A stretch of 64,000 nucleotides of DNA from an uncultured Alphaproteobacteria bacterium. Lineage in GTDB: Bacteria; Pseudomonadota; Alphaproteobacteria; Rs-D84. The position numbers were made by a program, and so were the translations under genes. The notes below the pieces were generated by a model. It searched no databases and was not told where the DNA came from. It was given only the letters and a program-made list of their open reading frames with translations. Shown in pieces: positions 7,244 through 17,735 of the stretch. The stretch spans positions 1 through 64,000 of the forward strand of contig CALXXY010000002.1 of assembly GCA_944392815.1 (NCBI GenBank), in the 5' to 3' direction. How positions within the stretch are numbered: the first letter of the stretch is position 1; every line of letters starts with the position of its first letter.

Positions 7244-8560
7244 TTAACGGAAACGCCCCTTTTTCTGTGCTTTTTTAATAACACCACTGTACTGTTTTGC
7301 AACCAAGTATGATTGAACCTGGTTCATTGTGTCCAGCACAACCCCAGCGACGATTAACACACTGGTTCCGCCAATCGCCAACGGCATGCCCGCATGCGTG
7401 TTCAGAATAATCGGCACCACGCATACAACAATCAGATACAGCACACCAATTGCCGTGGTGCGTGACACCACAGAATCCAAATAGTGCATGGTCTGATCGC
7501 CTGGGCGCACACCCGGGATATAACCACCTGCATTTTTCAGGTTGTTTGCGGTTTCTTCGGAATTGAATATAACCGCAGTTTGGAAATACGCAAAGAACGC
7601 AATCAATACCGTATACGTAATGATATATGACCATGTTCCATACGTAAAAAATCCCATAATAGATTGCACAATCGGATTTTCACTTTGCACGAAACGCTGA
7701 ACGAACGCAGGCAACATCATGATACTGGCTGCGAACACAGGCCCCATAACGCCAGACATATTAACCTTTATCGGCAAATATGACGCATTCGTATTCATAA
7801 CGCCGTTGGCCATAACCTGGCGCGGATACAGAATTTGAATACGACGTTGTGCCTGTTCGAAAAACGCAATCAGTGCAACGATACCAACCACGAACGTCAC
7901 GACCAACGCAATCATAGCCGGCGAAATTTGTCCCACCGACCCCAGCGAGAATAATTGTGCAATTCCCCCGGGCACTTCGGCGATGATTCCGGCAAAGATT
8001 AACAGCGACGCGCCCTGGCCTATGCCACGCGCAGTGATTTGTTCGGCCAACCACATAACAAACACAGTTCCACCGACCAACGCAATAATCGCCGATAATT
8101 CAAACGCAAACCCCGGATTCACAACGGCCGCAACACCATTAACCGGCGCCATAGATTCCAATCCACGCACCACGGCCCAGCCCTGAATCACGGCCAAAAA
8201 CACCGCCAGATAACGTGTATATTGGTTAATCTTGATACGGCCCGATTCGCCTTCTTTGCGTAATTCGTTCAAAGATTTGCTGGTTGCTGTTAACAATTGC
8301 AAAACGATGGACGCAGAAATGTACGGGAAAATGTTCAATGCCAACACAGACATACGCGACAAAGAACCACCCGCGAACATATCAAACATACCCATCATGC
8401 CACTGCCTTCGCCTGTAAACAGGTGCAACACAGCGGACGCATTTACCCCCGGCAATGGAATAAACGATCCGATACGATAAACAATCAGCGCACCAATAGT
8501 GAACAATATGCGCTTTTGCAAATCGGACATACTTCCAAAAAATTCTCTCAAAAATTTCAT
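7244..8560 (-). CDS. secY: Protein translocase subunit SecY
   Basis: 438 residues, ten predicted membrane helices. SecY forms the SecYEG channel for export and membrane insertion; the many signal-peptide proteins in this window depend on it. Signatures: RILFTIGALIVYRIGSFIPL (helix 1), GVNASAVLHLF near the plug, MFAGGSLSRMSVLALNIFPY, and the cytosolic loop ending PGVRPGDQTM before helix 9. It lies directly downstream of rplO (57 bases, with a 12-bp hairpin in the spacer), as in other spc operons. Confidence 0.98.
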   Translation of the reverse strand: MKFLREFFGSMSDLQKRILFTIGALIVYRIGSFIPLPGVNASAVLHLFTGEGSGMMGMFDMFAGGSLSRMSVLALNIFPYISASIVLQLLTATSKSLNELRKEGESGRIKINQYTRYLAVFLAVIQGWAVVRGLESMAPVNGVAAVVNPGFAFELSAIIALVGGTVFVMWLAEQITARGIGQGASLLIFAGIIAEVPGGIAQLFSLGSVGQISPAMIALVVTFVVGIVALIAFFEQAQRRIQILYPRQVMANGVMNTNASYLPIKVNMSGVMGPVFAASIMMLPAFVQRFVQSENPIVQSIMGFFTYGTWSYIITYTVLIAFFAYFQTAVIFNSEETANNLKNAGGYIPGVRPGDQTMHYLDSVVSRTTAIGVLYLIVVCVVPIILNTHAGMPLAIGGTSVLIVAGVVLDTMNQVQSYLVAKQYSGVIKKAQKKGRFR

Positions 8561-8617
8561 GCGAACGAACTTTTAATTGTTGTTTGCACCCAGAAACTGG
8601 GTGCAAACATATAAACA

Positions 8618-9076
8618 TTATTTGTTTTTGATTGTGCCACCTGCTTTGACGATTGCTGCCTCGGCCGATTTGGACCATTTATCAGCAACGATATTCACAG
8701 ATGTTTTTATTTCGCCTTTGGCCAATACTTTCAAACCGTCTTTTGTACGATTGATAATTTTGGCAGCCATCAACGAATCGATTGTAATCGGTGATTTGGC
8801 ATCAATTTTGCCAGACGCGATAAATTTTTCAATATCGCCCAGGTTGATTGTCACGTATTCCTTGGCAAATGGATTGTTAAACCCAAATTTCGGGAAACGG
8901 CGCAAAATCGGCATCTGACCACCCTGGAATGTTGCCTGTTTGCGGGAACCACTGCGGGCCTTTTGACCTTTGTTTCCACGCCCGGCGGTTTTACCCATAC
9001 CAGAACCCATACCACGACCAACGCGTTTGGCGTTGCTGCGTGCACCGTAATTATCCATCAAAGCATTCAGTTTCAT
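8618..9076 (-). CDS. rplO: 50S ribosomal protein L15
   Basis: 152 residues. L15 is a late-assembling large-subunit protein. The Gly/Arg-rich N-terminus (RVGRGMGSGMGKTAGRGNKG) and the motif GGQMPILRRFPKFGFNNPF are diagnostic. It is preceded by rpmD with an 82-base spacer holding the hairpin ACGTCAC/GTGACGT, and followed by secY. Confidence 0.98.
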   Translation of the reverse strand: MKLNALMDNYGARSNAKRVGRGMGSGMGKTAGRGNKGQKARSGSRKQATFQGGQMPILRRFPKFGFNNPFAKEYVTINLGDIEKFIASGKIDAKSPITIDSLMAAKIINRTKDGLKVLAKGEIKTSVNIVADKWSKSAEAAIVKAGGTIKNK

Positions 9077-9158
9077 TTTATTTTTCCTTTTATCCTGCGA
9101 ACCAGCATTCTGATTCTGTGTCGCACGTCACATGGGTGACGTACTCGGTTCAATTAAT

Positions 9159-9338
9159 TTATTTTTCCACAATTTCGACCAAATGTGAAACTTTGGCAAC
9201 CATACCACGAACGGCAGGAGTATCTTCGACCTCGTGCGATTTACCGATACGCCCCAGCCCCAGCGCAGCAATAATTTTACGCTGTGCGGTCGGACGGCCA
9301 ATAATACTTTTAACTTGTTTTACAACGATTTTTGCCAT
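9159..9338 (-). CDS. rpmD: 50S ribosomal protein L30
   Basis: A 59-residue protein, [20 protein letters not shown] and onward, with the L30 features IGRP...[22 protein letters not shown] and VSHLVEIVE at the C-terminus. L30 is a small protein of the large subunit near the 5S RNA side. It sits between rpsE (34 bases) and rplO, its standard place in the spc operon. GGAGAA precedes the ATG at 9338. Confidence 0.96.
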   Translation of the reverse strand: MAKIVVKQVKSIIGRPTAQRKIIAALGLGRIGKSHEVEDTPAVRGMVAKVSHLVEIVEK

Positions 9339-9371
9339 AATTATTCTCCGTTTTTATTTGGCGGGTCCGAA

Positions 9372-9932
9372 TTATTTTTCTTCCGCTGGTTCGTTATTTT
9401 CAACCTTTTTGCCATCGCGGCCGGCAATAATTTCAGCCACTGTTTTACCACGACGTGCAGCCACAGTTTTCGGCGAATTCATTTTTGCGAATGCCAAAAA
9501 CGCAGCGCGAATCATGTTGTTTGGATTGTTTGAACCCTGGGATTTCACAACAACGTCCTGGACGCCCAAGCATTCAAACACTGCACGCAACGCACCACCG
9601 GCAATGATACCAGTACCAGGAACAGCACTGCGCACGACCAATTTGCTGGCGCCATATTTGGCGGCAATATCATGGTGCAGTGTGCGGCCCTCTTTTAATG
9701 GGACGCGAATCATTTTTGCTTTGGCTGCTTTGGTTGCTTTCTGCACAGCAGATTGCACTTCCAACGCTTTACCTTTGCCGAAACCAACACGACCGGCCTT
9801 GTCCCCGACAACAACCAATGCCGAGAAAGACATATTACGACCGCCCTTTACCGTTTTAGAAACGCGGTTGATAGAAACCAGTTTATCTACCAAATTATCC
9901 GTTTGTAATTTTTTATCATCAAAACGTGCCAT
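9372..9932 (-). CDS. rpsE: 30S ribosomal protein S5
   Basis: 186 residues. S5 supports decoding accuracy and mRNA entry. Visible are [20 protein letters not shown] (N-terminal double-stranded-RNA-binding fold), [20 protein letters not shown] and the C-terminal region [20 protein letters not shown]. The tail [20 protein letters not shown] is a short charged extension. Order rplR-rpsE-rpmD is standard. Confidence 0.98.
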   Translation of the reverse strand: MARFDDKKLQTDNLVDKLVSINRVSKTVKGGRNMSFSALVVVGDKAGRVGFGKGKALEVQSAVQKATKAAKAKMIRVPLKEGRTLHHDIAAKYGASKLVVRSAVPGTGIIAGGALRAVFECLGVQDVVVKSQGSNNPNNMIRAAFLAFAKMNSPKTVAARRGKTVAEIIAGRDGKKVENNEPAEEK

Positions 9933-9954
9933 AATAAACTCCGTATATTACCGA

Positions 9955-10311
9955 TTAAATTCTGATACCACCTGCACGGATTGCTTCGCACAGTGCCTTG
10001 ATTCTGCCGTGATAGCGATAACCACCGCGATCGAAATAGCAATTATCGGCAATGCCGGCCGCCACTGCACGTTCAGCAAATTTTTTGCCAACCAATTCAG
10101 CACCGGCAACATTCCACCCTTTGCCTTTGAAATCTTTTTCCTTGGACGATGCGGCGCAAACAGTGCGACCATGCACATCATCAATGGCCTGGATTTCAAT
10201 ATGACGACCCGAACGGAAAACCGACAAACGGATTTTGCCCGGATTTTTTCTTTTCAACGCACCGCGATTTGCCAATGTGCGTCTTTCTTCTGCAGACAAA
10301 TGTTTCAGCAT
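9955..10311 (-). CDS. rplR: 50S ribosomal protein L18
   Basis: 118 residues; binds 5S rRNA together with L5 and L25. The Arg/Lys-rich start (LSAEERRTLANRGALKRKN), RLSVFRSGRHIEIQAID and the end DRGGYRYHGRIKALCEAIR identify it. It lies 22 bases upstream of rpsE. The spacer to rplF holds the hairpin GATTCCCG/CGGGAATC. Confidence 0.97.
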   Translation of the reverse strand: MLKHLSAEERRTLANRGALKRKNPGKIRLSVFRSGRHIEIQAIDDVHGRTVCAASSKEKDFKGKGWNVAGAELVGKKFAERAVAAGIADNCYFDRGGYRYHGRIKALCEAIRAGGIRI

Positions 10312-10361
10312 TTTGTTTCCTTTTGTATCCGATTCCCGTAACAGCGGGAATCAACTATTTA

Positions 10362-10913
10362 TTATTTCTTTTTACCTTCTTTGCGGCGGATTCTTTCACC
10401 CTTGTAAAAGATACCTTTGCCTTTATACGGATCCGCTTTGCGAACTTTGTGAATTTTATCAGCAAATTGACCCACCAAACATTTATCAATACCGCTGATG
10501 GCGAATTCAGTTGGTGTTTCACCCATTTTTACGGACAACCCAGCCGGGATTTCCATAATAACATCGTGTGAATAACCAGCAACCAAAACCAATTTGTTGC
10601 CACTGACGGACGCCTTATAACCAACGCCCTTCATGTACATTTCCTTGGTAAAACCATCGGTCACACCTTCTACTGCGGCACGAACATTGCGGGTCATAGT
10701 CCCCCACATTGCGCGCGATGTTTTATCTTCGGCATCTTTTGGTGTGACAACGACCTGATCAGATTCCACAACCACATCAACCAGGCCCGCATGTTTAGTA
10801 TCCAAAGAAACAGTCAATTCGCCCTTTGGCCCTTTGATAGTCAGCACGTCGCCTGCAATTGCCGCCGACACGCCATCTTTCAATTTAACTGGATGTTTTC
10901 CTGCACGAGACAT
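10362..10913 (-). CDS. rplF: 50S ribosomal protein L6
   Basis: 183 residues with the two-fold L6 repeat. L6 lies near the factor-binding site by the sarcin-ricin loop. MSRAGKHPVKL at the start, LTIKGPKGELTVSL, and the C-terminal signature ADPYKGKGIFYKGERIRRKE are diagnostic. It is 20 bases after rpsH and 50 bases before rplR. Confidence 0.98.
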   Translation of the reverse strand: MSRAGKHPVKLKDGVSAAIAGDVLTIKGPKGELTVSLDTKHAGLVDVVVESDQVVVTPKDAEDKTSRAMWGTMTRNVRAAVEGVTDGFTKEMYMKGVGYKASVSGNKLVLVAGYSHDVIMEIPAGLSVKMGETPTEFAISGIDKCLVGQFADKIHKVRKADPYKGKGIFYKGERIRRKEGKKK

Positions 10914-10933
10914 AATTCAATCCTCACTATAAA

Positions 10934-11332
10934 TTAGATAACCTTGCACAATACTTCGCCACCGACATTCATCAGGCGCGCTTTGTGATCAGTCATAACA
11001 CCATTTGGCGTGGACACAATTGCGATACCCAATCCATTCAACACACGTGGCATTTTTGCACTGCCCGCGTAAACACGACGGCCAGGTTTTGAAACAACTG
11101 TAATTTCCTGGATTGCACCATTTCCGCCGACATATTTCAATTCAATGACCAAATTTGCACGATGTTCGTCAATTTGTTCTTTGCGGAAATCTGTAATAAA
11201 ACCTTCGTCCTTTAACACAGACAAAACCGCAGCGCGCAGTTTGCTGTTTGGAACGGTCACAAATTCTTTACCGGCATTCTGACCATTACGAATACGGGTC
11301 AGCATATCTCCGATTGGGTGTGATAATGACAT
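10934..11332 (-). CDS. rpsH: 30S ribosomal protein S8
   Basis: 132 residues, normal length. S8 binds helix 21 of 16S rRNA and in enterobacteria represses the spc operon. MSLSHPIGDMLTRIRNGQNA is the typical start and ALNGLGIAIVSTPNGVMTDH-like sequence the typical end. The ATG at 11332 is chosen over the open frame up to 11395 because it matches the family start and has AGGAGT upstream. The rpsN-rpsH spacer holds an ACCCAG/CTGGGG hairpin. Whether S8 autoregulates here is unknown. Confidence 0.98.
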   Translation of the reverse strand: MSLSHPIGDMLTRIRNGQNAGKEFVTVPNSKLRAAVLSVLKDEGFITDFRKEQIDEHRANLVIELKYVGGNGAIQEITVVSKPGRRVYAGSAKMPRVLNGLGIAIVSTPNGVMTDHKARLMNVGGEVLCKVI

Positions 11333-11415
11333 CTTTTTGTACTCCTTGTTACTCGTTGGGGAAATCCCCGCGGAACCCAGCTGCATTGTCCACAACTGGG
11401 GTTAAAATTGCAAAA

Positions 11416-11718
11416 TTACCAACTGGATTTACGTACGCCCGGCAATTTACCTTCGGACGCCATGGTACGCACCTGTTGACGGCACAAACCGAACAGACGG
11501 AAATACCCACGTGCACGACCAGTCACCGCGCAACGATTATGCAAACGAGTGCGATTCGCATTACGCGGCAATTTTGCCAATTTCTTCATCGCTTCCATAC
11601 GTTCATCAGGCGTCGCATTCACAGACATTTTTGCCTTGATTGCGTCATGCTTTTTGGCGTATTGGGCGACCAATTTTTCACGTTTTTTCTGTTTATTTAT
11701 TAACGCTAATTTAGCCAT
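11416..11718 (-). CDS. rpsN: 30S ribosomal protein S14, zinc-free form
   Basis: 100 residues, the longer zinc-independent type: the CxxC pairs of the short zinc form are absent. MAKLALINKQKKREKLVAQY and the C-terminal RNRCAVTGRARGYFRLF-like segment with RQQVRTMASEGKLPGVRKSS identify it. It lies in the small-subunit head. Gap to rplE is 15 bases. Confidence 0.97.
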   Translation of the reverse strand: MAKLALINKQKKREKLVAQYAKKHDAIKAKMSVNATPDERMEAMKKLAKLPRNANRTRLHNRCAVTGRARGYFRLFGLCRQQVRTMASEGKLPGVRKSSW

Positions 11719-11733
11719 ATTATATACCTTTTA

Positions 11734-12279
11734 TTATTTCAGAACCAGCGGCAAACCGATTTTAGTCAGCAATGCACGCGCTTCGTCATCTGTTTTTGCC
11801 GTTGTCGCAATAACGATATCCATACCGCGAATTGCGTCAATTTTATCCACGGAAATTTCCGGGAATATCAGGTGTTCTTTGATACCGAACGCATAATTAC
11901 CACGGCCGTCAAATTTTGATTTTGACAAACCACGGAAATCCTTTACACGCGGCAACGCAACAGTAATCAATTTATCCAGAAAATCATACATTCTTTTACC
12001 GCGCAACGTCACTTTGCAACCAATGGGTTGACCTTCGCGCAGACGATACGTAGCAATAGATTTTTTTGCACACGTAATAACAGTTTTCTGCGCGGCAATC
12101 GCCGTCAAATCAGCAGCGGCAGAATCCAATTTTTTCTTGTCTGCGACCGCTTCGCCAACGCCCATGTTCAAAACGATTTTACTCAATTTTGGAACTTCGA
12201 ACGGATTTTTGTACCCGAATTCTTTGACCAATTCAGGAACAATTTCTTTTTCATAAATTTCACGCAATCTGCTTTGCAT
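11734..12279 (-). CDS. rplE: 50S ribosomal protein L5
   Basis: 181 residues, normal length. L5 binds 5S rRNA and touches S13 in the head bridge. [36 protein letters not shown] and [17 protein letters not shown] are family signatures. It sits between rplX (spacer with a CCCCG/CGGGG-type hairpin) and rpsN. Confidence 0.98.
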   Translation of the reverse strand: MQSRLREIYEKEIVPELVKEFGYKNPFEVPKLSKIVLNMGVGEAVADKKKLDSAAADLTAIAAQKTVITCAKKSIATYRLREGQPIGCKVTLRGKRMYDFLDKLITVALPRVKDFRGLSKSKFDGRGNYAFGIKEHLIFPEISVDKIDAIRGMDIVIATTAKTDDEARALLTKIGLPLVLK

Positions 12280-12326
12280 TTTTTATTCCTTAACGTTTTG
12301 TCCCCGTAACAGCGGGAACCAGTTTT

Positions 12327-12629
12327 TTATAATTCCGCACCGGATTTTTTTGCAATGCGAACTTTTTTGTCGCCGTCAACTTTGTACCCAACACGTGTGG
12401 CTTTTTTAGTTTTTGGATCCACCAACGCAACATTAGAAACATGGATTGGGGCCTCGCGGTCAACGATATGACCCGGTTGATCCTGGGTTGGTTTCACATG
12501 CCATTTGTGACGGTTAACACCTTCGACAACAACACGGGATTCAGACGGACGCGCCATCAGCACTTTGCCTTTGACACCCTTGTATTTTCCCGAAATAACT
12601 ATGACTTCATCGCCTTTTTTGATTTTCAT
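12327..12629 (-). CDS. rplX: 50S ribosomal protein L24
   Basis: 100 residues. L24 starts large-subunit assembly and lies at the exit-tunnel rim. The KOW motif is clear at the start ([20 protein letters not shown]), followed by [20 protein letters not shown]. The ATG at 12629 is used because it starts the family's MKIKKGD and has AAAGGG upstream; the frame is open to 12653. It follows rplN by 33 bases. Confidence 0.97.
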   Translation of the reverse strand: MKIKKGDEVIVISGKYKGVKGKVLMARPSESRVVVEGVNRHKWHVKPTQDQPGHIVDREAPIHVSNVALVDPKTKKATRVGYKVDGDKKVRIAKKSGAEL

Positions 12630-12662
12630 TTTATAACCCTTTGTCTGTTGCATTGCCCGGTA

Positions 12663-13037
12663 TTAAATAACCTCGGGTGCCAAAGATACAATTTTCTGAA
12701 CATCGTATTTGCGACGCACTTCACGCGCAATTGGCCCAAAAATACGTGTACCAATTGGTTCAAAATTATTTTTGTTAATCAATACGACCGCATTATCATC
12801 AAAGCGAATAATCGACCCGTCCGGACGTTTAACCGGAAATTTAGTACGAACGATAATGGCACGCTGCACAGTACCCTTTTGCACTTTACCGCGTGGAATC
12901 GCTTCTTTGATGGCGACAACGATTTTGTCCCCAACTGTCGCATAACGACGATGTGAACCGCCCAAAACCTTGATGCACATTGCTTTGCGTGCACCCGAGT
13001 TATCGGCCACTGTCATAACTGTTTCATTTTGTATCAT
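12663..13037 (-). CDS. rplN: 50S ribosomal protein L14
   Basis: 124 residues, near the usual 122. L14 contacts 16S rRNA in bridges B5 and B8 and is the docking site of the silencing factor Rsf[21 protein letters not shown] and the signature [20 protein letters not shown] are diagnostic, with PREVRRK-type end ([20 protein letters not shown]). It is followed by rplX. Confidence 0.98.
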   Translation of the reverse strand: MIQNETVMTVADNSGARKAMCIKVLGGSHRRYATVGDKIVVAIKEAIPRGKVQKGTVQRAIIVRTKFPVKRPDGSIIRFDDNAVVLINKNNFEPIGTRIFGPIAREVRRKYDVQKIVSLAPEVI

Positions 13038-13135
13038 AACACTTCACCTTTTATCCTGCAGGCGGGGCAATCCCCCACCGCTTTGTTTCGGGTTCCGACT
13101 GCGCGGACGCGCCTCAAAGAACCCACAATTGTGTA

Positions 13136-13405
13136 TTATTCAGCAACGTCCACTGCTTCGTCTTTGGATACGCCAACGCGACCCTTTACGATCCAAGTTT
13201 TTGTCTTGGAAATCGGACGATGTTCTTCGATGGCAACGATATCACCAACTTTGTATTCGTTGTTTTCATCGTGTGCCTTGTATTTTTTATTCTGCTTCAC
13301 GAACTTGCCATACAGCGGGTGACGAAAACGACGTTCAACCTCTACCACGACAGTTTTGTCGTTTGCTGTACTTTTAACTGTTCCCTGCAGTATACGTCTT
13401 GGCAT
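13136..13405 (-). CDS. rpsQ: 30S ribosomal protein S17
   Basis: 89 residues. S17 is a primary 16S rRNA binder with an OB fold. [20 protein letters not shown] and [20 protein letters not shown] and then [18 protein letters not shown] identify it. The 98-base spacer to rplN is GC-rich with short hairpins, and the 121-base spacer to rpmC has ATTTATAC/GTATAAAT (13434-13453). Confidence 0.98.
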   Translation of the reverse strand: MPRRILQGTVKSTANDKTVVVEVERRFRHPLYGKFVKQNKKYKAHDENNEYKVGDIVAIEEHRPISKTKTWIVKGRVGVSKDEAVDVAE

Positions 13406-13526
13406 AACTATAGTCCCTTATTCATTTTTTTGTATTTATACACACGTATAAATAACCACCATTTTTTACCCGATTTCGCAATATGATAACTAAAAATTTA
13501 GAAATCTCAACAAAAATCGGCAATTT

Positions 13527-13721
13527 TTATTTTTTCGTCGCGTTAATTGCTGTTTTCACGCGTGCGATTTCGCGACGGGTCTGACGCATAACATGAGTTT
13601 TCTGCATCTGGCCCGCAGCATGCTGAAAGCGTTGGTTCATCTGTTCTTTTTTCAGATTTTCCAATTTGCTCTGCAATGCTTCTGCTGTCAAAGCTTCTTT
13701 TTCAACTTTCTTTTCTGCCAT
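13527..13721 (-). CDS. rpmC: 50S ribosomal protein L29
   Basis: 64 residues. L29 lies at the tunnel exit next to L23, where trigger factor and SRP dock. The helical hairpin with LQSKLENLKKEQMNQRFQHA and the signature QMQKTHVMRQTRREIARVKT are clear. It has a short Lys/Glu-rich N-terminal addition (MAEKKVEKEALTAE). Gap to rplP is 48 bases. Confidence 0.97.
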   Translation of the reverse strand: MAEKKVEKEALTAEALQSKLENLKKEQMNQRFQHAAGQMQKTHVMRQTRREIARVKTAINATKK

Positions 13722-13769
13722 TTTTTTAACCTTTCTGCCCTGGCCCGCGTGGCGGGTTGCATTGTGATA

Positions 13770-14183
13770 TTAATTGACCTTGCGTTCGACAACTTTTGTT
13801 TTAACCGGCAATTTTGCAGCCGCCAAAGCAAACGCTTCGTACGCAACTTCTGGTTTTACACCGTCCAATTCGAACAGGATACGGCCCGGTTTCACACGGC
13901 AAATCCAGTATTCAACCGCACCTTTACCCTTACCCATACGAACCTCGGCTGGTTTTTTGGTCACAGGAACATCTGGGAACACACGAATCCACAATTTACC
14001 CATACGACGCATATGACGGGTAATTGCACGACGTGCGGCCTCGATTTGACGCGCAGTCACACGTTCTGGCGTCATTGCTTTCAGCCCAAACGACCCAAAC
14101 GCCAATTCACTGCCGCCTTTGGCCAGCCCGTGAATACGGCCTTTGTGCTGTTTGCGAAATTTTGTTTTATTTGGCATTAACAT
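13770..14183 (-). CDS. rplP: 50S ribosomal protein L16
   Basis: 137 residues. L16 helps position tRNA in the A site. [20 protein letters not shown] is the family start and gives the reason for using the ATG at 14183. [20 protein letters not shown] and [20 protein letters not shown] are conserved. It follows rpsC by 67 bases. Confidence 0.98.
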   Translation of the reverse strand: MLMPNKTKFRKQHKGRIHGLAKGGSELAFGSFGLKAMTPERVTARQIEAARRAITRHMRRMGKLWIRVFPDVPVTKKPAEVRMGKGKGAVEYWICRVKPGRILFELDGVKPEVAYEAFALAAAKLPVKTKVVERKVN

Positions 14184-14250
14184 AATAACAACCTTTTAAT
14201 TTCTGTATTTAATTTTTGATTTCCCGACACCATATAGATGCCGTCAAAAA

Positions 14251-14952
14251 TTATTTGCTCTTTTTTTCGCTGCTGCCGGCATATTCAGCGGGACGCGCCA
14301 TTTCAGATGCCAGCTTTTCTTTATTCACGACATCACCAGTGTAAATCCAAACCTTTACACCAATAACACCGTACGTTGTTTTCGCCTGAATTGACGCATA
14401 GTCAATATCAGCACGCAATGTGTGCAATGGAATACGACCCTCGCGGATTTGTTCGCTGCGGGCAATTTCCGCACCATTCAGACGGCCAGAACACATCACT
14501 TTGATACCCTGGGCACCTGCCTTGACGGCGTTCTGAACGGCTTTTTTCATTGCACGTTTAAAGGACACACGCCCTTCGATTTGTTGTGCAATATTCTGCG
14601 CAACCAATTGCGCATTTAAATCCGGGCGACGCACTTCGTAAATGTTCACAACAACCTGGTCGTTTTTAACCAATTTTTTGATGTCGTTGCGCAACGCTTC
14701 GATATCGGCACCATTTTTACCGATAATCATACCCGGACGAGATGTGTGGATTGTCACCACAACCTTTTTGGCAAATCGTTCAATAACGACCTTGGCCAAA
14801 CCGGCTTTTTTCAATTTACGTTCAATAAATTTGCGAATTTTGATATCTTCGGCCAACAAATTCGCATAGTCACGTTTGCCAGCAATCCAACGCGAATCCG
14901 TCACTTTGTTAATAAATTCACGCAATGAAATTGGCGATACTTTCTGTCCCAT
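14251..14952 (-). CDS. rpsC: 30S ribosomal protein S3
   Basis: 233 residues. S3 lies at the mRNA entry channel. It starts [16 protein letters not shown], has the KH domain with the GxxG loop ([20 protein letters not shown]), and the C-terminal domain with [20 protein letters not shown] and [20 protein letters not shown]. The C-terminus ends in a short Ser/Lys tail. The spacer to rplV carries ATGGCAAGTG / CACTTGCCAT, a 10-bp stem. Confidence 0.98.
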   Translation of the reverse strand: MGQKVSPISLREFINKVTDSRWIAGKRDYANLLAEDIKIRKFIERKLKKAGLAKVVIERFAKKVVVTIHTSRPGMIIGKNGADIEALRNDIKKLVKNDQVVVNIYEVRRPDLNAQLVAQNIAQQIEGRVSFKRAMKKAVQNAVKAGAQGIKVMCSGRLNGAEIARSEQIREGRIPLHTLRADIDYASIQAKTTYGVIGVKVWIYTGDVVNKEKLASEMARPAEYAGSSEKKSK

Positions 14953-15045
14953 TTTTTGTTTTCCTTGTCTGTTTTATGGCAAGTGTTCTTGAAGACCGGC
15001 AACGTCTTTATTCAGGGCCCACGCCCATACCACTTGCCATGTGTA

Positions 15046-15474
15046 TTATTTTGCCTTTGCCTGTTTTGTTGTTTTTTCTGCCTTGGCTTTTGGTGCCTTT
15101 TTGGCTGGTGCAACACCAGATTCCAAAACAATCGTCAGATTTGAAAACGGTTTCAAAATCGGACGTGCACTACCACGTGGCCCCGGGAAAATACGTTTCA
15201 TTGTCAACGCTTTGCCACACCAAATTTCTTTGACGTACAAAGTTTCCACCGGCAGATTTTTGTTATGTTCTGCATTTGCGATGGCCGACAACAAAGTTTT
15301 CAGCACTTCGCCAGACACACGTTTTTTCGAAAATTTCAGGACGTCAATTGCACGTTCAACCGGCAAACCACGCACCAAATCGCAAACCAGATTCAATTTC
15401 TGGTGGCTGATGCGGATTAATTTATTGAACGCACGCACCTGATTATCTTTGATTCCATATCTTGTCGTTGTCAT
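15046..15474 (-). CDS. rplV: 50S ribosomal protein L22 with basic tail
   Basis: 142 residues. L22 lines the exit tunnel with a long beta hairpin. The core runs through LVCDLVRGLPVERAIDVLKF, SAIANAEHNKNLPVETLYVK and the hairpin KRIFPGPRGSARPILKP. After about residue 120 there is a Lys/Ala-rich tail (KKAPKAKAEKTTKQAKAK), as in several alphaproteobacteria. It follows rpsS by 15 bases. Confidence 0.97.
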   Translation of the reverse strand: MTTTRYGIKDNQVRAFNKLIRISHQKLNLVCDLVRGLPVERAIDVLKFSKKRVSGEVLKTLLSAIANAEHNKNLPVETLYVKEIWCGKALTMKRIFPGPRGSARPILKPFSNLTIVLESGVAPAKKAPKAKAEKTTKQAKAK

Positions 15475-15489
15475 AACTGCTACCCTTTA

Positions 15490-15774
15490 TTATTTCTTGG
15501 CGGCGGCCGCTTTTTTATTTGCCGCGTGACCTTTGAACGTACGCGTTGGTGCAAATTCACCCAATTTGTGACCAATCATATCCTCTACGATGGACACAGG
15601 AATGAATTTATTACCATTGTGAACTTCGAACGTCAACCCAACCATCGGCGGCACAATTGTGCTGCTGCGGGACCAGGTCTTAATCGGCTTGTGGTCATTT
15701 TTTTCGTTTGCCGCCGCGGTCTTTTTCAAGACGGACGGGTGAACATAAGGACCTTTCCATACTGAACGAGACAT
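15490..15774 (-). CDS. rpsS: 30S ribosomal protein S19
   Basis: 94 residues. S19 is in the head, near bridge B1a, and pairs with S13. [40 protein letters not shown] and [20 protein letters not shown] are diagnostic. The ATG at 15774 is used; the preceding TTG at 15777 also keeps the frame but gives no family residues. It lies 22 bases after rplB. Confidence 0.98.
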   Translation of the reverse strand: MSRSVWKGPYVHPSVLKKTAAANEKNDHKPIKTWSRSSTIVPPMVGLTFEVHNGNKFIPVSIVEDMIGHKLGEFAPTRTFKGHAANKKAAAAKK

Positions 15775-15796
15775 CAATTACTCCGTTTATTTTATA

Positions 15797-16630
<834 letters not shown>

Positions 16631-16704
16631 TTTATTCTTACCTTATGTTTATCCCAGAACACTAACACCCAATATATTTCAGGTTCTCTGTCCTGGTACG
16701 ATTA

Positions 16705-17040
16705 TTACTGTACGTTTGCCGATAAATCCAACTTAGCATCTGCCGGCAAAGATACATATGCTTTTTTAACTGTGCGCTGTGTGCCCATGCCACGACCACG
16801 GAAAGATTTCTCTTTACCTTTGACGACAACAATATTGACCTTGACAGGTTTTACATTGTAAATCGCCTGAATGGCACGTGCGACATCTTCTTTGGTTGCA
16901 TTTGCAGCAACTTCGAACGCAACGCCATTGCTTTCAGACAGTTTTGCTGACTTTTCCGAGATTATCGGGCGACGCAGTATATCATAAATACCAGCGGAGC
17001 GCACGATTTTTTTCTCTGTATTAACTTTCTTTTCTGCCAT
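16705..17040 (-). CDS. rplW: 50S ribosomal protein L23
   Basis: 111 residues. L23 at the tunnel exit is the main docking point for trigger factor and SRP. IYDILRRPIISEKSAKLSES and the loop YNVKPVKVNIVVVKGKEKSF with RGRGMGTQRTVKKAYV identify it. ATG 17040 begins MAEKKVNTEKK; the frame stays open to 17070 without family similarity. It has a short Lys-rich start like L29. Confidence 0.97.
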   Translation of the reverse strand: MAEKKVNTEKKIVRSAGIYDILRRPIISEKSAKLSESNGVAFEVAANATKEDVARAIQAIYNVKPVKVNIVVVKGKEKSFRGRGMGTQRTVKKAYVSLPADAKLDLSANVQ

Positions 17041-17077
17041 TTTGTTATACCTTTGTTCGTATTGCACCATGACAAAA

Positions 17078-17698
17078 TTATGCCAGGCGCGCCTCCACCG
17101 CTTTGACCGCGTCAGCAGTCAAAACCAACTTGTCATGTTTCAGAATATCCAGCACATTCAAACCAATTGTCGGCAAAGCGTCAATGTTTGGAATGTTTGC
17201 TGCGGATTTCTGGAAATTAACGTCCACCGTGTCGCCACCAACAAACAACGCGGAATCCAAATTCAGTTTTTTCAACTGCTTGGCCAACGCACCTGTTTTT
17301 GCGGACGACAATTTTTCGGAATCAATCACAATCAAATTGCCATCTTTGGCCTTGGACGACAAAGCCATTTTCAAACCCAAAGCACGGATTTTTTTCGGCA
17401 AATCAATTTCGTGACTGCGAACAACTGGCCCATGAACAACACCACCGCCACGCATGTGAACATTATATCTTTCACCCTGACGCGCATTACCAGTTTTTTT
17501 CTGTTTGAATGCTTTTTTACCGCTGCCGGCGACATCGGATACAGTTTTCACTGCATGGGTACCTGCACGGGCCTTGGCACGCTGCCAAGTCACAACACGA
17601 TGCAAAATATCTGCACGCGCGTCCAACCCGAAAATCTGGTCTGCCAATTCAACTTTGCCGACCGCTTTGCCATCAAAATTAATAACATCAATTTGCAT
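17078..17698 (-). CDS. rplD: 50S ribosomal protein L4
   Basis: 206 residues. L4 extends a loop into the exit tunnel and in E. coli represses the S10 operon. MQIDVINFDGKAVGKVELAD, the tunnel loop KKAFKQKKTGNARQGERYNV, and LKALGLKMALSSKAKDGNLI-like sequence are typical. ATG 17698 has AAGGTGG five bases upstream, so it is preferred over the in-frame GTG at 17707. Regulation by L4 is not evident from the sequence. Confidence 0.97.
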   Translation of the reverse strand: MQIDVINFDGKAVGKVELADQIFGLDARADILHRVVTWQRAKARAGTHAVKTVSDVAGSGKKAFKQKKTGNARQGERYNVHMRGGGVVHGPVVRSHEIDLPKKIRALGLKMALSSKAKDGNLIVIDSEKLSSAKTGALAKQLKKLNLDSALFVGGDTVDVNFQKSAANIPNIDALPTIGLNVLDILKHDKLVLTADAVKAVEARLA

Positions 17699-17735
17699 TT
17701 TTTCCACCTTACTTTAATCTGTTGCCCCTGTTATA